Positions 12,660-21,186 of a DNA stretch of 33,466 nucleotides are shown here, in pieces. The translations under genes and the position numbers were made by a program. How positions within the stretch are numbered: position 1 is the first letter of the stretch; each line of letters begins with the position of its first letter. Origin of the DNA: Puniceicoccaceae bacterium (GTDB lineage: Bacteria; Verrucomicrobiota; Verrucomicrobiia; Opitutales; Opitutaceae); assembly GCA_007695295.1 (NCBI GenBank), contig REEB01000171.1:1-33466 (forward strand), written 5' to 3'. A model generated the notes under the pieces. That model saw nothing but the letters and a program-made list of their open reading frames with translations, searched no databases and was not told the DNA's origin.

Positions 12660-14084
12660 CTATTCGGCCTTGCCGCCCATGCCGGGCCGCGACTCTTTTC
12701 CACGCAACTCGAAGTGCATCGGGCAGCCCTCGAGGTCGAATTCCCGCACCAAGCCCGACTCCAGGTAGCGCCGGTAGGCATCGCCCAGCCGAAAGGTCTG
12801 GTTGCAGAACAACCGGATCCGGAAGGGACGGTTGCCGGTCTGCACCGAATAATAAACCCGGAAGCGCTTGCCGCCGACGCGCGGCGGGGGCCGGCTCTCA
12901 GTCAGGCGTTGGATGACGGCGTTGAGCCGCCCGGTCGGCAGGGTCTGATCAAGGCGTTTGTCCAGCCGCACCGCTTCGCGCAGCAGCCGTCCGATGGAAA
13001 ATCCCTCCAAAGCGGAAACAAAAAGGATCGGCGAGCCCGGAGCGAAAAAAAGGCTGTGCTCGAGCACGGCGGAAAACTCCTTCCGGAAGGCCGCCTCGCT
13101 GGCATATTGCGGCAGTTGTCCCTCCCGCAGCGCCTGACGCGCCAGGTCCCACTTGTTCACCACAATGATCAGAGGCTTGGCCCGTTTGACCGCCTCGCCG
13201 GCAATGGCTTTGTCCTGTTTGTTCGCGCCTTCCGTCGCATCAAGCACGAGGAAAACCACTTCCGCCTCCTCGATCGCCCGCAGCGAGCGCACCCGGCTGA
13301 AATACTCCACCGGCGAGCCGAGCTTGGCGGAGGCCCGGATGCCCGCCGTATCCACCAGCCGGAATCGCAAGGGCTCCCCGCCGCGCGAGGAGCGGTAGTC
13401 GAAGTCCAGCTCGACCGCGTCCCGGGTCGTTCCCGGCACATCGCTGACGATGAGGCGCTCGGAGCGGAGCAGCCGGTTGCCGAGGGAGGATTTGCCCACA
13501 TTGGGCCGGCCGATGAAGGCGATCTTCAACCGCTTCGGTCCTGCGGACTCCGTTTCCTCCACGACATTTGTTTGTATCCGATTTAAAATGACGGCCATCC
13601 GCGCCCGCAGTTCGCTTTCACCGTGTCCGTGCTCGGCCGAGACCGCGATCGGGTCGCCCATACCCAGTTCGCAGGTCTCGGCATAGCCGGGAGGCAGGGC
13701 GTCCCGCTGGTCGGCTTTGTTGAGGATAATCAGGACTGGCTTGCCGCCGGCCCGCAGCCGCAACGCCACTTCCCGGTCCAGCGGGGCAAGACCCGCCCGC
13801 CCGTCGAGGACAAAGAGGATCAGGTCGGCTGCGCCGATCGCAAATTCCACCTGCGTTTCCACGGCGGCCGCAATCGCAGCCGGGGTATTGGCGTCGCTCA
13901 GGCCCAAGCCGCCGGTGTCGAGCAGTTGCCAGCCCTCGGGCAGATCAGCCGGAACAACATCCCGGGTGATGCCGGGTTCGTCGTGTACGATCGCCAGGCG
14001 CCGCCGGGCGAGGCGGTTGAAAAGACGGCTTTTCCCCACATTGGGGCGGCCCACGATCGCCGCCACCGGACGACCGCCGGTCAT
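12660..14084 (-). CDS. der: Ribosome biogenesis GTPase Der (EngA)
   Basis: An essential GTPase for 50S subunit maturation, with two consecutive GTPase domains and a C-terminal KH-like domain. The 474 residues fit. First domain: GRPNVGKS (residues 12-19), a DTGGLG switch and NKAD. Second domain: GRPNVGKSSLGNRLL, DTAGIR and NKWD. The KH-like part carries VGGKRFRVYYSVQTGNRPF near the end. An in-frame GTG/ATG-type extension upstream is possible, but the ATG at 14084 places the first P-loop at the usual distance. It also overlaps the upstream aminotransferase stop as ATGA, so translation is probably coupled. der is the last gene of the lrp > aminotransferase > der unit, and the repeat hairpin lies just after it. 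Confidence 0.97.
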   Translation of the reverse strand: MTGGRPVAAIVGRPNVGKSRLFNRLARRRLAIVHDEPGITRDVVPADLPEGWQLLDTGGLGLSDANTPAAIAAAVETQVEFAIGAADLILFVLDGRAGLAPLDREVALRLRAGGKPVLIILNKADQRDALPPGYAETCELGMGDPIAVSAEHGHGESELRARMAVILNRIQTNVVEETESAGPKRLKIAFIGRPNVGKSSLGNRLLRSERLIVSDVPGTTRDAVELDFDYRSSRGGEPLRFRLVDTAGIRASAKLGSPVEYFSRVRSLRAIEEAEVVFLVLDATEGANKQDKAIAGEAVKRAKPLIIVVNKWDLARQALREGQLPQYASEAAFRKEFSAVLEHSLFFAPGSPILFVSALEGFSIGRLLREAVRLDKRLDQTLPTGRLNAVIQRLTESRPPPRVGGKRFRVYYSVQTGNRPFRIRLFCNQTFRLGDAYRRYLESGLVREFDLEGCPMHFELRGKESRPGMGGKAE

Positions 14085-15265
14085 GCCATGCCCCCCGCCG
14101 CGACCCGGCCGGCAAAGCGCTCGATCCGGTCGCAAGCCTCGATCAGCCGGTCATAGCCGGTGGCGAAACTCGCCCGCACAAAGCCCGCCCCGTCCGCTCC
14201 AAAGGCCGTCCCCGGCACCACCGCGACTTTCTCCTCCTCCAGCAGGCGCAAGGCAAACTGCCGCTCGTCCAACCCGGTGGAGCGAATGTCGGGAAAAGCG
14301 TAAAAAGCCCCGCCCGGCGTGTGGCAGCCGAGGCCGGCTTCCCGGAAACGCCGCACCACCAGCTCGCGCCGCCGCAGGTACTGCTCCCGCATCCGCAGCA
14401 TGGAATCCTCCCCGCGGGTCAGCGCCTCGCGGGCCGCGTCCTGACTCAGGATCGGTGCGCACATCATGCTGTATTGGTGGACTTTCATCATCGCTTCAAT
14501 CAGCGCCGCCGGACCACAGGCGTAACCGATGCGGAAACCGGTCATCGCAAAGGCCTTGGAAACGCCGTGGAGCAGGAGGGTGCGGTCCCGCATCCCCGGC
14601 AAGCCCGCCAGGCTGACATGCGTCCCCTCAAAGGTCAGCTCCCCGTAGATTTCATCGCTGATTACAAGCAGATCCTTCTCCACCGCAAATCGTGCGATCC
14701 GCTCCAGCGGCTCACGGTCCGTCACGCCCCCGGTCGGATTGCAGGGCAGGTTGAGCAGGAGGACTTTGCAGCCCGGCGTCCAGGCCGCCTCCAGCACCTC
14801 CGGATCAATCGCGAAACAATCCTCCGCCCGTGTCGCCACCGGCACCGGTTCGGCGTGGGCCAGCCGGATGCCTGGCATGTAGGACACGTAGCAGGGTTGA
14901 TGATACAAAACCTTGTCGCCCGGATTGAGCAGCGCCCGCAGGGCCAGATCCAGCGCCTCCGAGACGCCGACGGTGACGAGGATTTCGTCCTCCGGCCGGT
15001 ACTCCGGGCCGAAGTGCCGCGCCAGGTAGGCCGAGATCGCCCTCCGCAACTCAATCGTGCCGAGGTTGCTGGTGTAGTGCGTGCGGCCGCGCTCCAAGGC
15101 GTAGATCGCCGCCTCCCGCACATGCCAGGGGGTGACGAAGTCCGGCTCGCCAATGCCCAGCGAGATGACGTCGCGCATCTTCGCCACGACCTCGAAAAAG
15201 TCACGGATGCCGGAGCGGGGCAGCCCGCTGACATGCCGTGCGATAAATCGCTCTGGTTCGGCCAT
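14081..15265 (-). CDS. Class I/II PLP-dependent aminotransferase
   Basis: A fold-type I aminotransferase (394 residues) of the aspartate/alanine transaminase superfamily; the amino acid substrate cannot be fixed from sequence. The PLP lysine is K237 in GVSKAFAMTGFRIGY. Other cofactor contacts are N176 in PCNPTGG, and D204 and Y207 in SDEIYGEL. The substrate carboxylate Arg is in FVRASFATG near the C-terminus. The N-terminal part ISLGIGEPDFVTPWHVREAA is characteristic. A strong Shine-Dalgarno GGAGGA (minus strand, 15276-15281) lies 10 bases before the ATG, the clearest ribosome site in the window. The adjacent Lrp-type gene ends 26 bp upstream. Lrp plus aminotransferase pairs of this kind are widespread (for example yugG-yugH in Bacillus), suggesting regulation by its own amino acid substrate or product. 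The stop overlaps the der start. Confidence 0.92.
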   Translation of the reverse strand: MAEPERFIARHVSGLPRSGIRDFFEVVAKMRDVISLGIGEPDFVTPWHVREAAIYALERGRTHYTSNLGTIELRRAISAYLARHFGPEYRPEDEILVTVGVSEALDLALRALLNPGDKVLYHQPCYVSYMPGIRLAHAEPVPVATRAEDCFAIDPEVLEAAWTPGCKVLLLNLPCNPTGGVTDREPLERIARFAVEKDLLVISDEIYGELTFEGTHVSLAGLPGMRDRTLLLHGVSKAFAMTGFRIGYACGPAALIEAMMKVHQYSMMCAPILSQDAAREALTRGEDSMLRMREQYLRRRELVVRRFREAGLGCHTPGGAFYAFPDIRSTGLDERQFALRLLEEEKVAVVPGTAFGADGAGFVRASFATGYDRLIEACDRIERFAGRVAAGGMA

Positions 15266-15291
15266 CGGTCCTTATTCCTCCAAACGCGCCC

Positions 15292-15774
15292 TCAGGGCGA
15301 AACCTGCAGCCGCCGCCGCTCCTGCTCCGGGACGCCGAGAAAATACCCCTGCTCCTTGTAGCTGCGAAGGAGGAAATGCGTCGCCGTCGACACCACCCCT
15401 TCGATCGTGGCCAGTCGCTCGGAGACAAAGGTGGCCACGTCGTGCAGGCTGCGGCCTTTCACAAACACCAGCAGGTCGTAGCCACCCGACATCAGATGGC
15501 AGGACTCCACTTCATCGAAGCGTCCGATCCGCTCGGCCAGGCGGTTGAAGCCTCCGTCCCGCTCCGGGGTGATTTTCACCTCGATGACCGCCCGCACTTC
15601 CCGGTCGCCGCGGGCTTCCGGATTCAGCACCGGCCGCCACCCCAGCAGCACGCCGTTCTCGCTCAACTCCGCGAGCTGCCGGCGGACTTCACCCAGCTCA
15701 AGGCCGAGGATCGCCGCCAGCCGCTCCGGCTCGTGCGCCTCCCCTTCCAGCAACAGTTCCAAAACCGCATTCAT
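15292..15774 (-). CDS. Lrp/AsnC-family transcriptional regulator
   Basis: 160 residues. The N-terminal winged helix (about 1-60; LAAILGLELGEVRRQLAELSENGVLLGWRPVLNP) and the C-terminal ligand-binding RAM/ACT-like domain (about 70-145; RAVIEVKITPERDGGF, VESCHLMSGGYDLLVFVKG) are both present. Such proteins bind an amino acid and regulate nearby transport or metabolic genes. The downstream aminotransferase is the natural target and may be under its control together with the gene itself. The intergenic region toward pdxJ holds a 14-bp GC palindrome that could be an operator. The ATG at 15774 is chosen because the HTH starts within ten residues. Which amino acid is sensed is not visible. Confidence 0.9.
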   Translation of the reverse strand: MNAVLELLLEGEAHEPERLAAILGLELGEVRRQLAELSENGVLLGWRPVLNPEARGDREVRAVIEVKITPERDGGFNRLAERIGRFDEVESCHLMSGGYDLLVFVKGRSLHDVATFVSERLATIEGVVSTATHFLLRSYKEQGYFLGVPEQERRRLQVSP

Positions 15775-15887
15775 CGTCCCATTAAGGAGGAGCTTCCCGC
15801 CCCATGCCAGAAGGAAAATCGGCCCCCGGCTCCCCTCCGCATCGGTCCCGCGGCCCGGCCCGGCCGTTCCCGGCCCTCAATTTCCCT

Positions 15888-15916
15888 TTGCCTCCCGCGG
15901 CCGCGGGCGTCATCAT
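15888..15916 (+). promoter_or_regulatory. Candidate pdxJ promoter with a 14-bp palindrome in its spacer
   Basis: TTGCCT (15888-15893) and CATCAT (15911-15916) are 17 bp apart, 55 bp before the pdxJ ATG. The spacer begins with CCCGCGGCCGCGGG (15894-15907), a perfect 14-bp palindrome. The arrangement suggests an operator blocking a promoter, but GC palindromes arise easily in this base composition. Confidence 0.35.
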
Positions 15917-15970
15917 CAAGTCGCCAAAAATCCAATACCGGCCACGCCCGGGCCAACCGCCTTCCGCCCC

Positions 15971-16729
15971 ATGTCCCAGCCCATCCTTCTCGGAGTCAAC
16001 ATCGACCATGCCGCCACCCTCCGCCAGGCCCGCTACCGCGAGGCCGGCCGGACCTGCGGCGGCCTCGTCGAGCCGGATCCCGTCGCCCTCGCCCTCGCCG
16101 CCGAGCATGCCGGCGCCGACGGCATCACCGTCCACCTCCGCGAAGACCGCCGCCACATCCAGGAGCAGGACGTCTGCCGCCTCCGCGACGCCATCGCCAC
16201 CCGCCTTAACCTCGAAATGGCCTGCACCGAGGAGATGCTCCAGTTCGCCCTCGGCCTCAAGCCGGACTCCGTCTGCCTTGTGCCCGAAAACCGACGTGAG
16301 ATCACCACCGAAGGTGGGCTTGATGTCCTCAACCAGGGGGACCGCATTGGCGAGATCGCCTCGCTCCTCGCCGAGGCCGGCATTCCGGTGAGCCTCTTCA
16401 TCGACCCCGATCCGGACGCGATCGAGTTTGCCGCCGAGCTCGAATGCCCCTGGATCGAGCTCCACACCGGCAGTTTCGCCAACACCACCGGAGCCGCCGC
16501 CGAGCGGGAGTTCGACCGCCTCCGCGAGGGTTGCGAGCGCGGCCATGCCCTCGGGCTCGTTGTCAACGCCGGCCACGGCATCAATTTCGTCAACATCCGC
16601 CGCATCCGCACCCTGCCTTTCCTCCATGAGCTCAATATCGGCCACAGCATCCTCTCCCGCGCCCTCTCCTCAGGCATCGCCGAAGCCGTCCGCGAAATGA
16701 AGCGCCGCATGAACGACCCGCGCACTTGA
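15971..16729 (+). CDS. pdxJ: Pyridoxine 5'-phosphate synthase
   Basis: Condenses 3-amino-2-oxopropyl phosphate with 1-deoxyxylulose-5-phosphate to pyridoxine 5'-phosphate, the last ring-forming step of the DXP-dependent vitamin B6 pathway. 252 residues in a single TIM barrel. The family signatures are all present: LGVNIDHAATLRQARYRE at the N-terminus, HAGADGITVHLREDRRHIQ, LNLEMACTEEM, CLVPENRREITTEGGLDV, WIELHTGSFAN, VNAGHGINF and LHELNIGHSILSRAL. The frame is open upstream, but the ATG at 15971 gives the conserved short N-terminus. Its stop overlaps the acpS start (TGATG), as in many bacteria where pdxJ-acpS are paired. Its product PLP serves the two PLP enzymes encoded nearby, though no direct link is implied. 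Confidence 0.98.
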   Translation: MSQPILLGVNIDHAATLRQARYREAGRTCGGLVEPDPVALALAAEHAGADGITVHLREDRRHIQEQDVCRLRDAIATRLNLEMACTEEMLQFALGLKPDSVCLVPENRREITTEGGLDVLNQGDRIGEIASLLAEAGIPVSLFIDPDPDAIEFAAELECPWIELHTGSFANTTGAAAEREFDRLREGCERGHALGLVVNAGHGINFVNIRRIRTLPFLHELNIGHSILSRALSSGIAEAVREMKRRMNDPRT

Positions 16730-17136
16730 TGCAGCCCCCCGATTTTCCCGAAGGCACCGCCGTGCTCGGCCTCGGGCTCGATCTCATCGAGGTCGAGCGC
16801 ATCCGCGGCGTTTGGGACCGCCAGGGCGATCGCTTCCTCAACCGCATTTTCACCCGCGAGGAGCTCGACTACTGCCTCGGGATGAAACACCCCCACAAGC
16901 ACCTCGCCGCCCGCTTCGCCGCCAAGGAAGCCGTCTCCAAGGCTTTTGGCACCGGCATCGGCGGCGCTTTCGGCTGGACTTCCGCCTCCATCTACCACGC
17001 CCCCGGGGGACGCCCGCTCGTCCGGCTCGACGAACGCGGCGCCGACCTCCTGCGCCGCCTCGGCGGCCGCTCCGTCCTCCTCAGCCTCTCCCACACCGAG
17101 GGCCACGCCGCCGCCGTGGCCGTCATCACCGCCTGA
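16729..17136 (+). CDS. acpS: Holo-[acyl-carrier-protein] synthase
   Basis: Transfers 4'-phosphopantetheine from CoA to the serine of apo-ACP, activating fatty acid synthesis. 135 residues, within the family range. The magnesium-binding residues are visible: D18 in LGLDLIEVERI and E67 in RFAAKEAVSKAFGTGI. The C-terminal VLLSLSHTEGHAAAVAV is the family end motif. The ATG at 16729 shares one base with the pdxJ stop, so translation is likely coupled. A TTG one codon upstream is less likely. The SGNH-type gene begins 11 bp downstream and probably belongs to the same transcript. Confidence 0.97.
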   Translation: MQPPDFPEGTAVLGLGLDLIEVERIRGVWDRQGDRFLNRIFTREELDYCLGMKHPHKHLAARFAAKEAVSKAFGTGIGGAFGWTSASIYHAPGGRPLVRLDERGADLLRRLGGRSVLLSLSHTEGHAAAVAVITA

Positions 17137-17147
17137 CCCACCCCGCC

Positions 17148-18593
17148 ATGCCCGCCTTCAACAACCCCCCGCTCATGATCATCGGCGATTCCCTCGCCCA
17201 GGGTTGCCGCTCCCTCTCCGTGACCAAGGCCTTCTGCGATCAGGCCTACGGCGCCATCGCCGCCCGCCACGGCCTCGAATGCGACCTCAAAACCCCCAAC
17301 TTCCCCCGCCCCGTCCTTTTCGATCTCGAAGTCCTCACCCGCGGCCTTCTCGTCAACGGCCCCCTCGCCGCCCTCCGCGGCATCCCCGCCAACTACCGGG
17401 ACTGGACCCGCCAGTTTCGCACCAACTACCAGGGCAAACGCAGCCCCCGCGCCCCCGCCCGCTGGTTTGACAACCTCGCCGTCGCCGGCTTCCGCCTCGA
17501 GGATACCCTTGGAGAACCGTCCATCCCCTGGCTGGGCGGCAAAAGCAAAAAAGGCGGCCCCGGCATCGGCACCGCCAGCCTCGCCCAAAAGGTCATCGAC
17601 GCCACCCCGCGGCTTAATCTCCTCAAAGCGGAGGACCGCGCCGCCCTCGGCGACCTCCACCTCGCCGTCAATGCCCGCTACGTTCTCAATCCGTCCAATC
17701 ATTCCGAATACATGGAGTGGACCCAGCTCGACTGGGTCAAAGCCCGCCAGCCCCGCCACCTCATCGTTCACCTCGGCCACAATAATGGCCTCTACCCGAT
17801 CGGCAGCGAGGCGGACGCCTCCCTCTGGGAGGAACTCTGGGGCCGGCCGCCGCGCCCCGCCCTCGAGCGCTACCGCGCCATCCTCCACCGGATCAAGGCG
17901 GATTGCCCGCAGACCCGCGTCATTGTCCTCGGGCTGCCCAAGGTCGGCGCGGTCGCCAACCTCATGCCCGACCCCGACCTTCCCCCGCCGCCCGGCGCCG
18001 ATTACCACCTGCGCTATGAGACCGTCTTCCCCCAGCCGGGCGAGCTCTCCGGCGAGGGGCTCCGCGCCATCGATGCCTCCATCGCCACGGTCAACGCCCG
18101 TCTTGAGAAAGAGGTCGGCGGCCTCGGCAAGGACTGGGAATGGTTCGATACCTTCAAATTCCTCGAAACCCTCGACTACAAAAACCGCCGCGACGAGCGG
18201 CTCCGGATCGCCCTCGGCGGCCGCACGCTCGACAACACTTACCTGCGCGCCGAGCTGCGCCGCATCCGCGGCCGCGGCCCCCGCGGCCGCACCTTCAGCC
18301 GCTACGAATTCGCCTCCGGCGGCCTCTTCAGCATCGATGGCATGCACCCCTCCGCCGTTGGATACGCCTTGCTCGGCATCGAGCTGGCGGAGCGCTTCCT
18401 CGGCTCATCCCTCTCCAAAAAGCAGCGGGAGGCCATCCTCGCCGGAGCCTTGAAACACGAAACCCTCATCTCCAGTTACCCCAATGGCCTCGGGATGATT
18501 CTCCACTGGACTGCCCGGCTCGGCCGCGGGGAGAACCAAGCCGCGGAGGAAGCGCTCGCCGGGGCCGTTCGCGAGGTTTCCTCACACCTTTAG
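17148..18593 (+). CDS. SGNH/GDSL-like hydrolase, large and of unknown substrate
   Basis: 481 residues from the ATG at 17148, 11 bp after acpS. Block I of the SGNH fold is at the extreme N-terminus, IIGDSLAQGC with nucleophile S15. A block-III-like HLGHNNG has N212/N213. Block V is SIDGMHPSAVGYALLG, with D397 and H400 at Asp-x-x-His spacing. Between blocks I and III is a long insertion (about residues 30-195) unlike small SGNH esterases. A basic stretch (LRRIRGRGPRGRTFSR) precedes block V. No signal peptide is visible, since block I begins at residue 11; a cytoplasmic role is likely. The substrate (ester, acetyl or lipid) is not apparent. Its placement after acpS hints at acyl or lipid metabolism, but this is inference. 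Block II Gly was not identified with certainty. Confidence 0.75.
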   Translation: MPAFNNPPLMIIGDSLAQGCRSLSVTKAFCDQAYGAIAARHGLECDLKTPNFPRPVLFDLEVLTRGLLVNGPLAALRGIPANYRDWTRQFRTNYQGKRSPRAPARWFDNLAVAGFRLEDTLGEPSIPWLGGKSKKGGPGIGTASLAQKVIDATPRLNLLKAEDRAALGDLHLAVNARYVLNPSNHSEYMEWTQLDWVKARQPRHLIVHLGHNNGLYPIGSEADASLWEELWGRPPRPALERYRAILHRIKADCPQTRVIVLGLPKVGAVANLMPDPDLPPPPGADYHLRYETVFPQPGELSGEGLRAIDASIATVNARLEKEVGGLGKDWEWFDTFKFLETLDYKNRRDERLRIALGGRTLDNTYLRAELRRIRGRGPRGRTFSRYEFASGGLFSIDGMHPSAVGYALLGIELAERFLGSSLSKKQREAILAGALKHETLISSYPNGLGMILHWTARLGRGENQAAEEALAGAVREVSSHL

Positions 18594-18981
18594 AGAACCC
18601 GTGGTGACGCTGCGGTGCGCGCCGCCCGCGGGCGCTGAAAAGCGATCAACACCCCCGTGCTGAAGAAGATGGTGCTCGCCGCCATCGCCATCGCGGCGGA
18701 GAGGTCTCCCTGGCTCGAATAGGGTGAAGGGGGCGGCCGTCTCCACCCCCGGCGGCACGAGCAACAGGGAGGCGACCTGCAACCGCATGCCCACGGCGAA
18801 GTTGGTCCGCCAGGCCACCACCAAGGCCGCAGGATCGTGATCTGCACCGGCTCCAGCCCCGCCGGCGCCACCAGCCACCAGATGCCGGGCTTTCCCCTGC
18901 CCCCGGGCAGGCCCTCCCCGGCCGGGACCGCCCACTGCATGCTCGACGCCCTGCCGGCGATCCTTTCCACTTCATTCTTCC
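18594..18981. other. 388-bp stretch without a convincing gene
   Basis: No frame on either strand has both a family match and a plausible start. On the minus strand, short stretches of protein-like sequence lie in different frames. One frame has AWRTNFAVGMRLQVASLLLV, and another has SAAMAMAASTIFFSTGVLIA. They could be remains of a frameshifted membrane-protein gene or chance readings of GC-rich DNA. No promoter for the downstream helicase was recognised with confidence. Confidence 0.4.
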
Positions 18982-20982
18982 ATGGATTATGTCGTCAACG
19001 CCCCCGCCGGCGGGCTCAACCTCCCCCCCATCGACTTCCGCGCCGAACTCAACGACGAGCAATTCGCCGCCGTCACCGCCGAGCCCGGCCCGCTCCTCGT
19101 CCTCGCCGGAGCCGGCTCCGGCAAGACCCGCACCCTCACGTTCCGCGTCGCCTACCTGCTCTCCCGCGGCGTCCGCCCCTGGGAGATCCTCCTCCTCACC
19201 TTCACCAACAAGGCCGCCAAGGAAATGCTCCACCGCGTGGAGGACCTCACCGGCGTACCGGCCCGCCAGTTCTGGGGCGGCACTTTCCACCACATCGGCA
19301 ACCGCCTCCTCCGCCGCCACGGCCGCGAAATCGATCTCGACCCCGCCTTCACCATCATGGACGAGGGCGAGGCCGAGTCCCTCCTCAAGGAAACCGTCGA
19401 CGAGCGCTCGCCCAAATTCTTCAAAGACAAGGCCAACCCCCGCCCCAAGGTCCTCAACTCCATCATTAGCTTCGCCCGCAATACCTGCGCCCCCCTCCCC
19501 GAGGTCATCCTCCGCAACTACCCCCTGCACGAGGGCGTCATCCCTGAGATCGCCGCCTTCGCCGAAGCCTACGAAGCCCGCAAACGCAAACACCAGGTCG
19601 CCGACTACGACGACCTCCTCGAATTTTGGCTCAAACTCCTCGACGCCGCCCCCGAAATCGCCGCCGACCTCCGCCGCCGCTTCACCCACTGCCTCGTCGA
19701 CGAATACCAGGACACCAACTCCCTCCAGGCCCGCATCGTCGACGCCATGTCCGGCAACCACCAGATCATGGCCGTCGGCGACGACGCCCAATGCATCTAC
19801 ACCTGGCGGGGCGCCAATTTCGAAAACATCCTTTCCTTCCCCGAACGCCACCCCGGCACCGTCATCCACCGCATCGAAACCAACTACCGCAGCAGCCCCG
19901 AAATCCTCACCCTCGCCAACCAGGTCCTCCTCCAGCAGCCCAGCGGCCGCGGCTTCGACAAAAAGCTCCGCCCGGCCCGCTCTTCCCAGGGACTCCCCTG
20001 TTTCATCCCCGCCATGGATCCCCAGGAGCAGGCCGCCTTCGTCTGCTCCCGCATCCGCGGCCTTCTCGACGAGGGCCGCAGCCCCGACGCCATCGCCGTC
20101 CTCTACCGCGCCCACTACCAGGCCATCGAAATCCAGATGGAGCTGACCCGCCAGGGAATCGACTTCCAGATCACCAGCGGCGTCCGCTTCTTTGAGCAAG
20201 CCCACGTCAAGGATCTCATCGCCCACCTGCGGCTCGTCTACAACCCCCAGGATCTCCCCGCCTTCCAGCGGCTGTTCATGCTCCTGCCCCGCGTGGGCGC
20301 CAAAAACGCCACCCGCCTCCACACCCTCGCCCTCGAGCACGCCCGCAAAAACGGTATCGAATTTCTGGATGCACTGCTGGAAGAACCGGTCCGCAAAAAA
20401 GTCCCCAAGGACGCCGCCGAAGACTGGGCCGGCCTGGCCGCCTCCCTCCAGGATGTCCGCCAATGCCTCCGCGAAGACTCCCCCGCCCGGGCCGTCAAAA
20501 TCGCCGCCGAAGGCTGGTACGGCATTTACCTCAGAGGCGCCTACGCCAACTACCTCTCCCGCTCCGACGACCTCCGCGCCCTCGAAGCCTTCGCCGCCCG
20601 CTACGAAGAGGTCCAGGAACTCCTCGCCCAAGTCGTCCTCCTCAGCTCCGAAACCGCCGACCGAAATGACGACGCCGGCCCCCGCGTCCGCCTCACCACC
20701 GTCCACCAGGCCAAGGGGCTCGAGTTCGACATCGTCTTTGTCATCGGCCTGGCCGACGGGCTCTTCCCCCTGCGCCGCGCCCTTGAGGACGGCGATCCCG
20801 AGGAGGAACGCCGCCTATTCTACGTCGCCGTGACCCGCGCCCGGGACGAACTCTACCTCGTTTACCCCCGCGTCGCCGCCCGCGCCGGCCCCGTCACCCT
20901 GCTGAGCCCCAGCCGCTTCATTCAGGAAATGAACCCGGAGTGCTACGAATCCGTCCGCCTCCGCCGCCAGACCGGCTGGTAA
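18982..20982 (+). CDS. UvrD/Rep/PcrA-type ATP-dependent DNA helicase
   Basis: A superfamily 1A 3'-5' DNA helicase of 666 residues, acting in repair or replication restart. Motifs in order: Q motif LNDEQFAAVT; I AGAGSGKT with K48; Ia TFTNKAAKEM; II VDEYQDTN with D240 and E241; III GDDAQCIYTWRGA; IV ETNYRSSPEIL; V TVHQAKGLEFDIVFVIGLAD; VI RRLFYVAVTRARDELYLV (R619, R621). There is no C-terminal nuclease domain of the AddA/RecB kind, and the length is near Rep and PcrA. It ends without the longer C-terminal tail of E. coli UvrD. It is not possible to say from this window whether it is the main UvrD or a paralogue. The neighbours are not repair genes, so it looks like a single-gene unit. Confidence 0.93.
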   Translation: MDYVVNAPAGGLNLPPIDFRAELNDEQFAAVTAEPGPLLVLAGAGSGKTRTLTFRVAYLLSRGVRPWEILLLTFTNKAAKEMLHRVEDLTGVPARQFWGGTFHHIGNRLLRRHGREIDLDPAFTIMDEGEAESLLKETVDERSPKFFKDKANPRPKVLNSIISFARNTCAPLPEVILRNYPLHEGVIPEIAAFAEAYEARKRKHQVADYDDLLEFWLKLLDAAPEIAADLRRRFTHCLVDEYQDTNSLQARIVDAMSGNHQIMAVGDDAQCIYTWRGANFENILSFPERHPGTVIHRIETNYRSSPEILTLANQVLLQQPSGRGFDKKLRPARSSQGLPCFIPAMDPQEQAAFVCSRIRGLLDEGRSPDAIAVLYRAHYQAIEIQMELTRQGIDFQITSGVRFFEQAHVKDLIAHLRLVYNPQDLPAFQRLFMLLPRVGAKNATRLHTLALEHARKNGIEFLDALLEEPVRKKVPKDAAEDWAGLAASLQDVRQCLREDSPARAVKIAAEGWYGIYLRGAYANYLSRSDDLRALEAFAARYEEVQELLAQVVLLSSETADRNDDAGPRVRLTTVHQAKGLEFDIVFVIGLADGLFPLRRALEDGDPEEERRLFYVAVTRARDELYLVYPRVAARAGPVTLLSPSRFIQEMNPECYESVRLRRQTGW

Positions 20983-21186
20983 CCCCATCCTCCACCCCTC
21001 AGCCCTGTGCCTGCGCGACGGCCGGAGGGGCGCAGAAGCGGGTGCCTGATCCGGCTCACCGGATGATTGTCTTCTTTGCCTTGGCAGCAATCGACCTGCG
21101 CGAACAGATCCAGGCATCAAATCGATTCTTGGGCTGCTCCAATCAGTTGATGAAGAAACGGGACGCGCGATGGAAATCCCCGGTCC

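Noticed and set aside
15804-16391. Open frame with a good AAGGAGG (15784-15790) before its ATG, overlapping pdxJ in another frame
   Set aside because: The protein is Pro/Ser/Ala-rich with no family character and runs into the pdxJ coding region; the purine run is probably fortuitous.
18795-18873. tRNA-like stretch: GGCGAAG at the start, GCAGG/TCTGC stem and GGCGCCACCA at the end
   Set aside because: The T-arm lacks a TTCRANN loop and its stem does not pair, and two of the seven acceptor pairs fail. Chance similarity is more likely.
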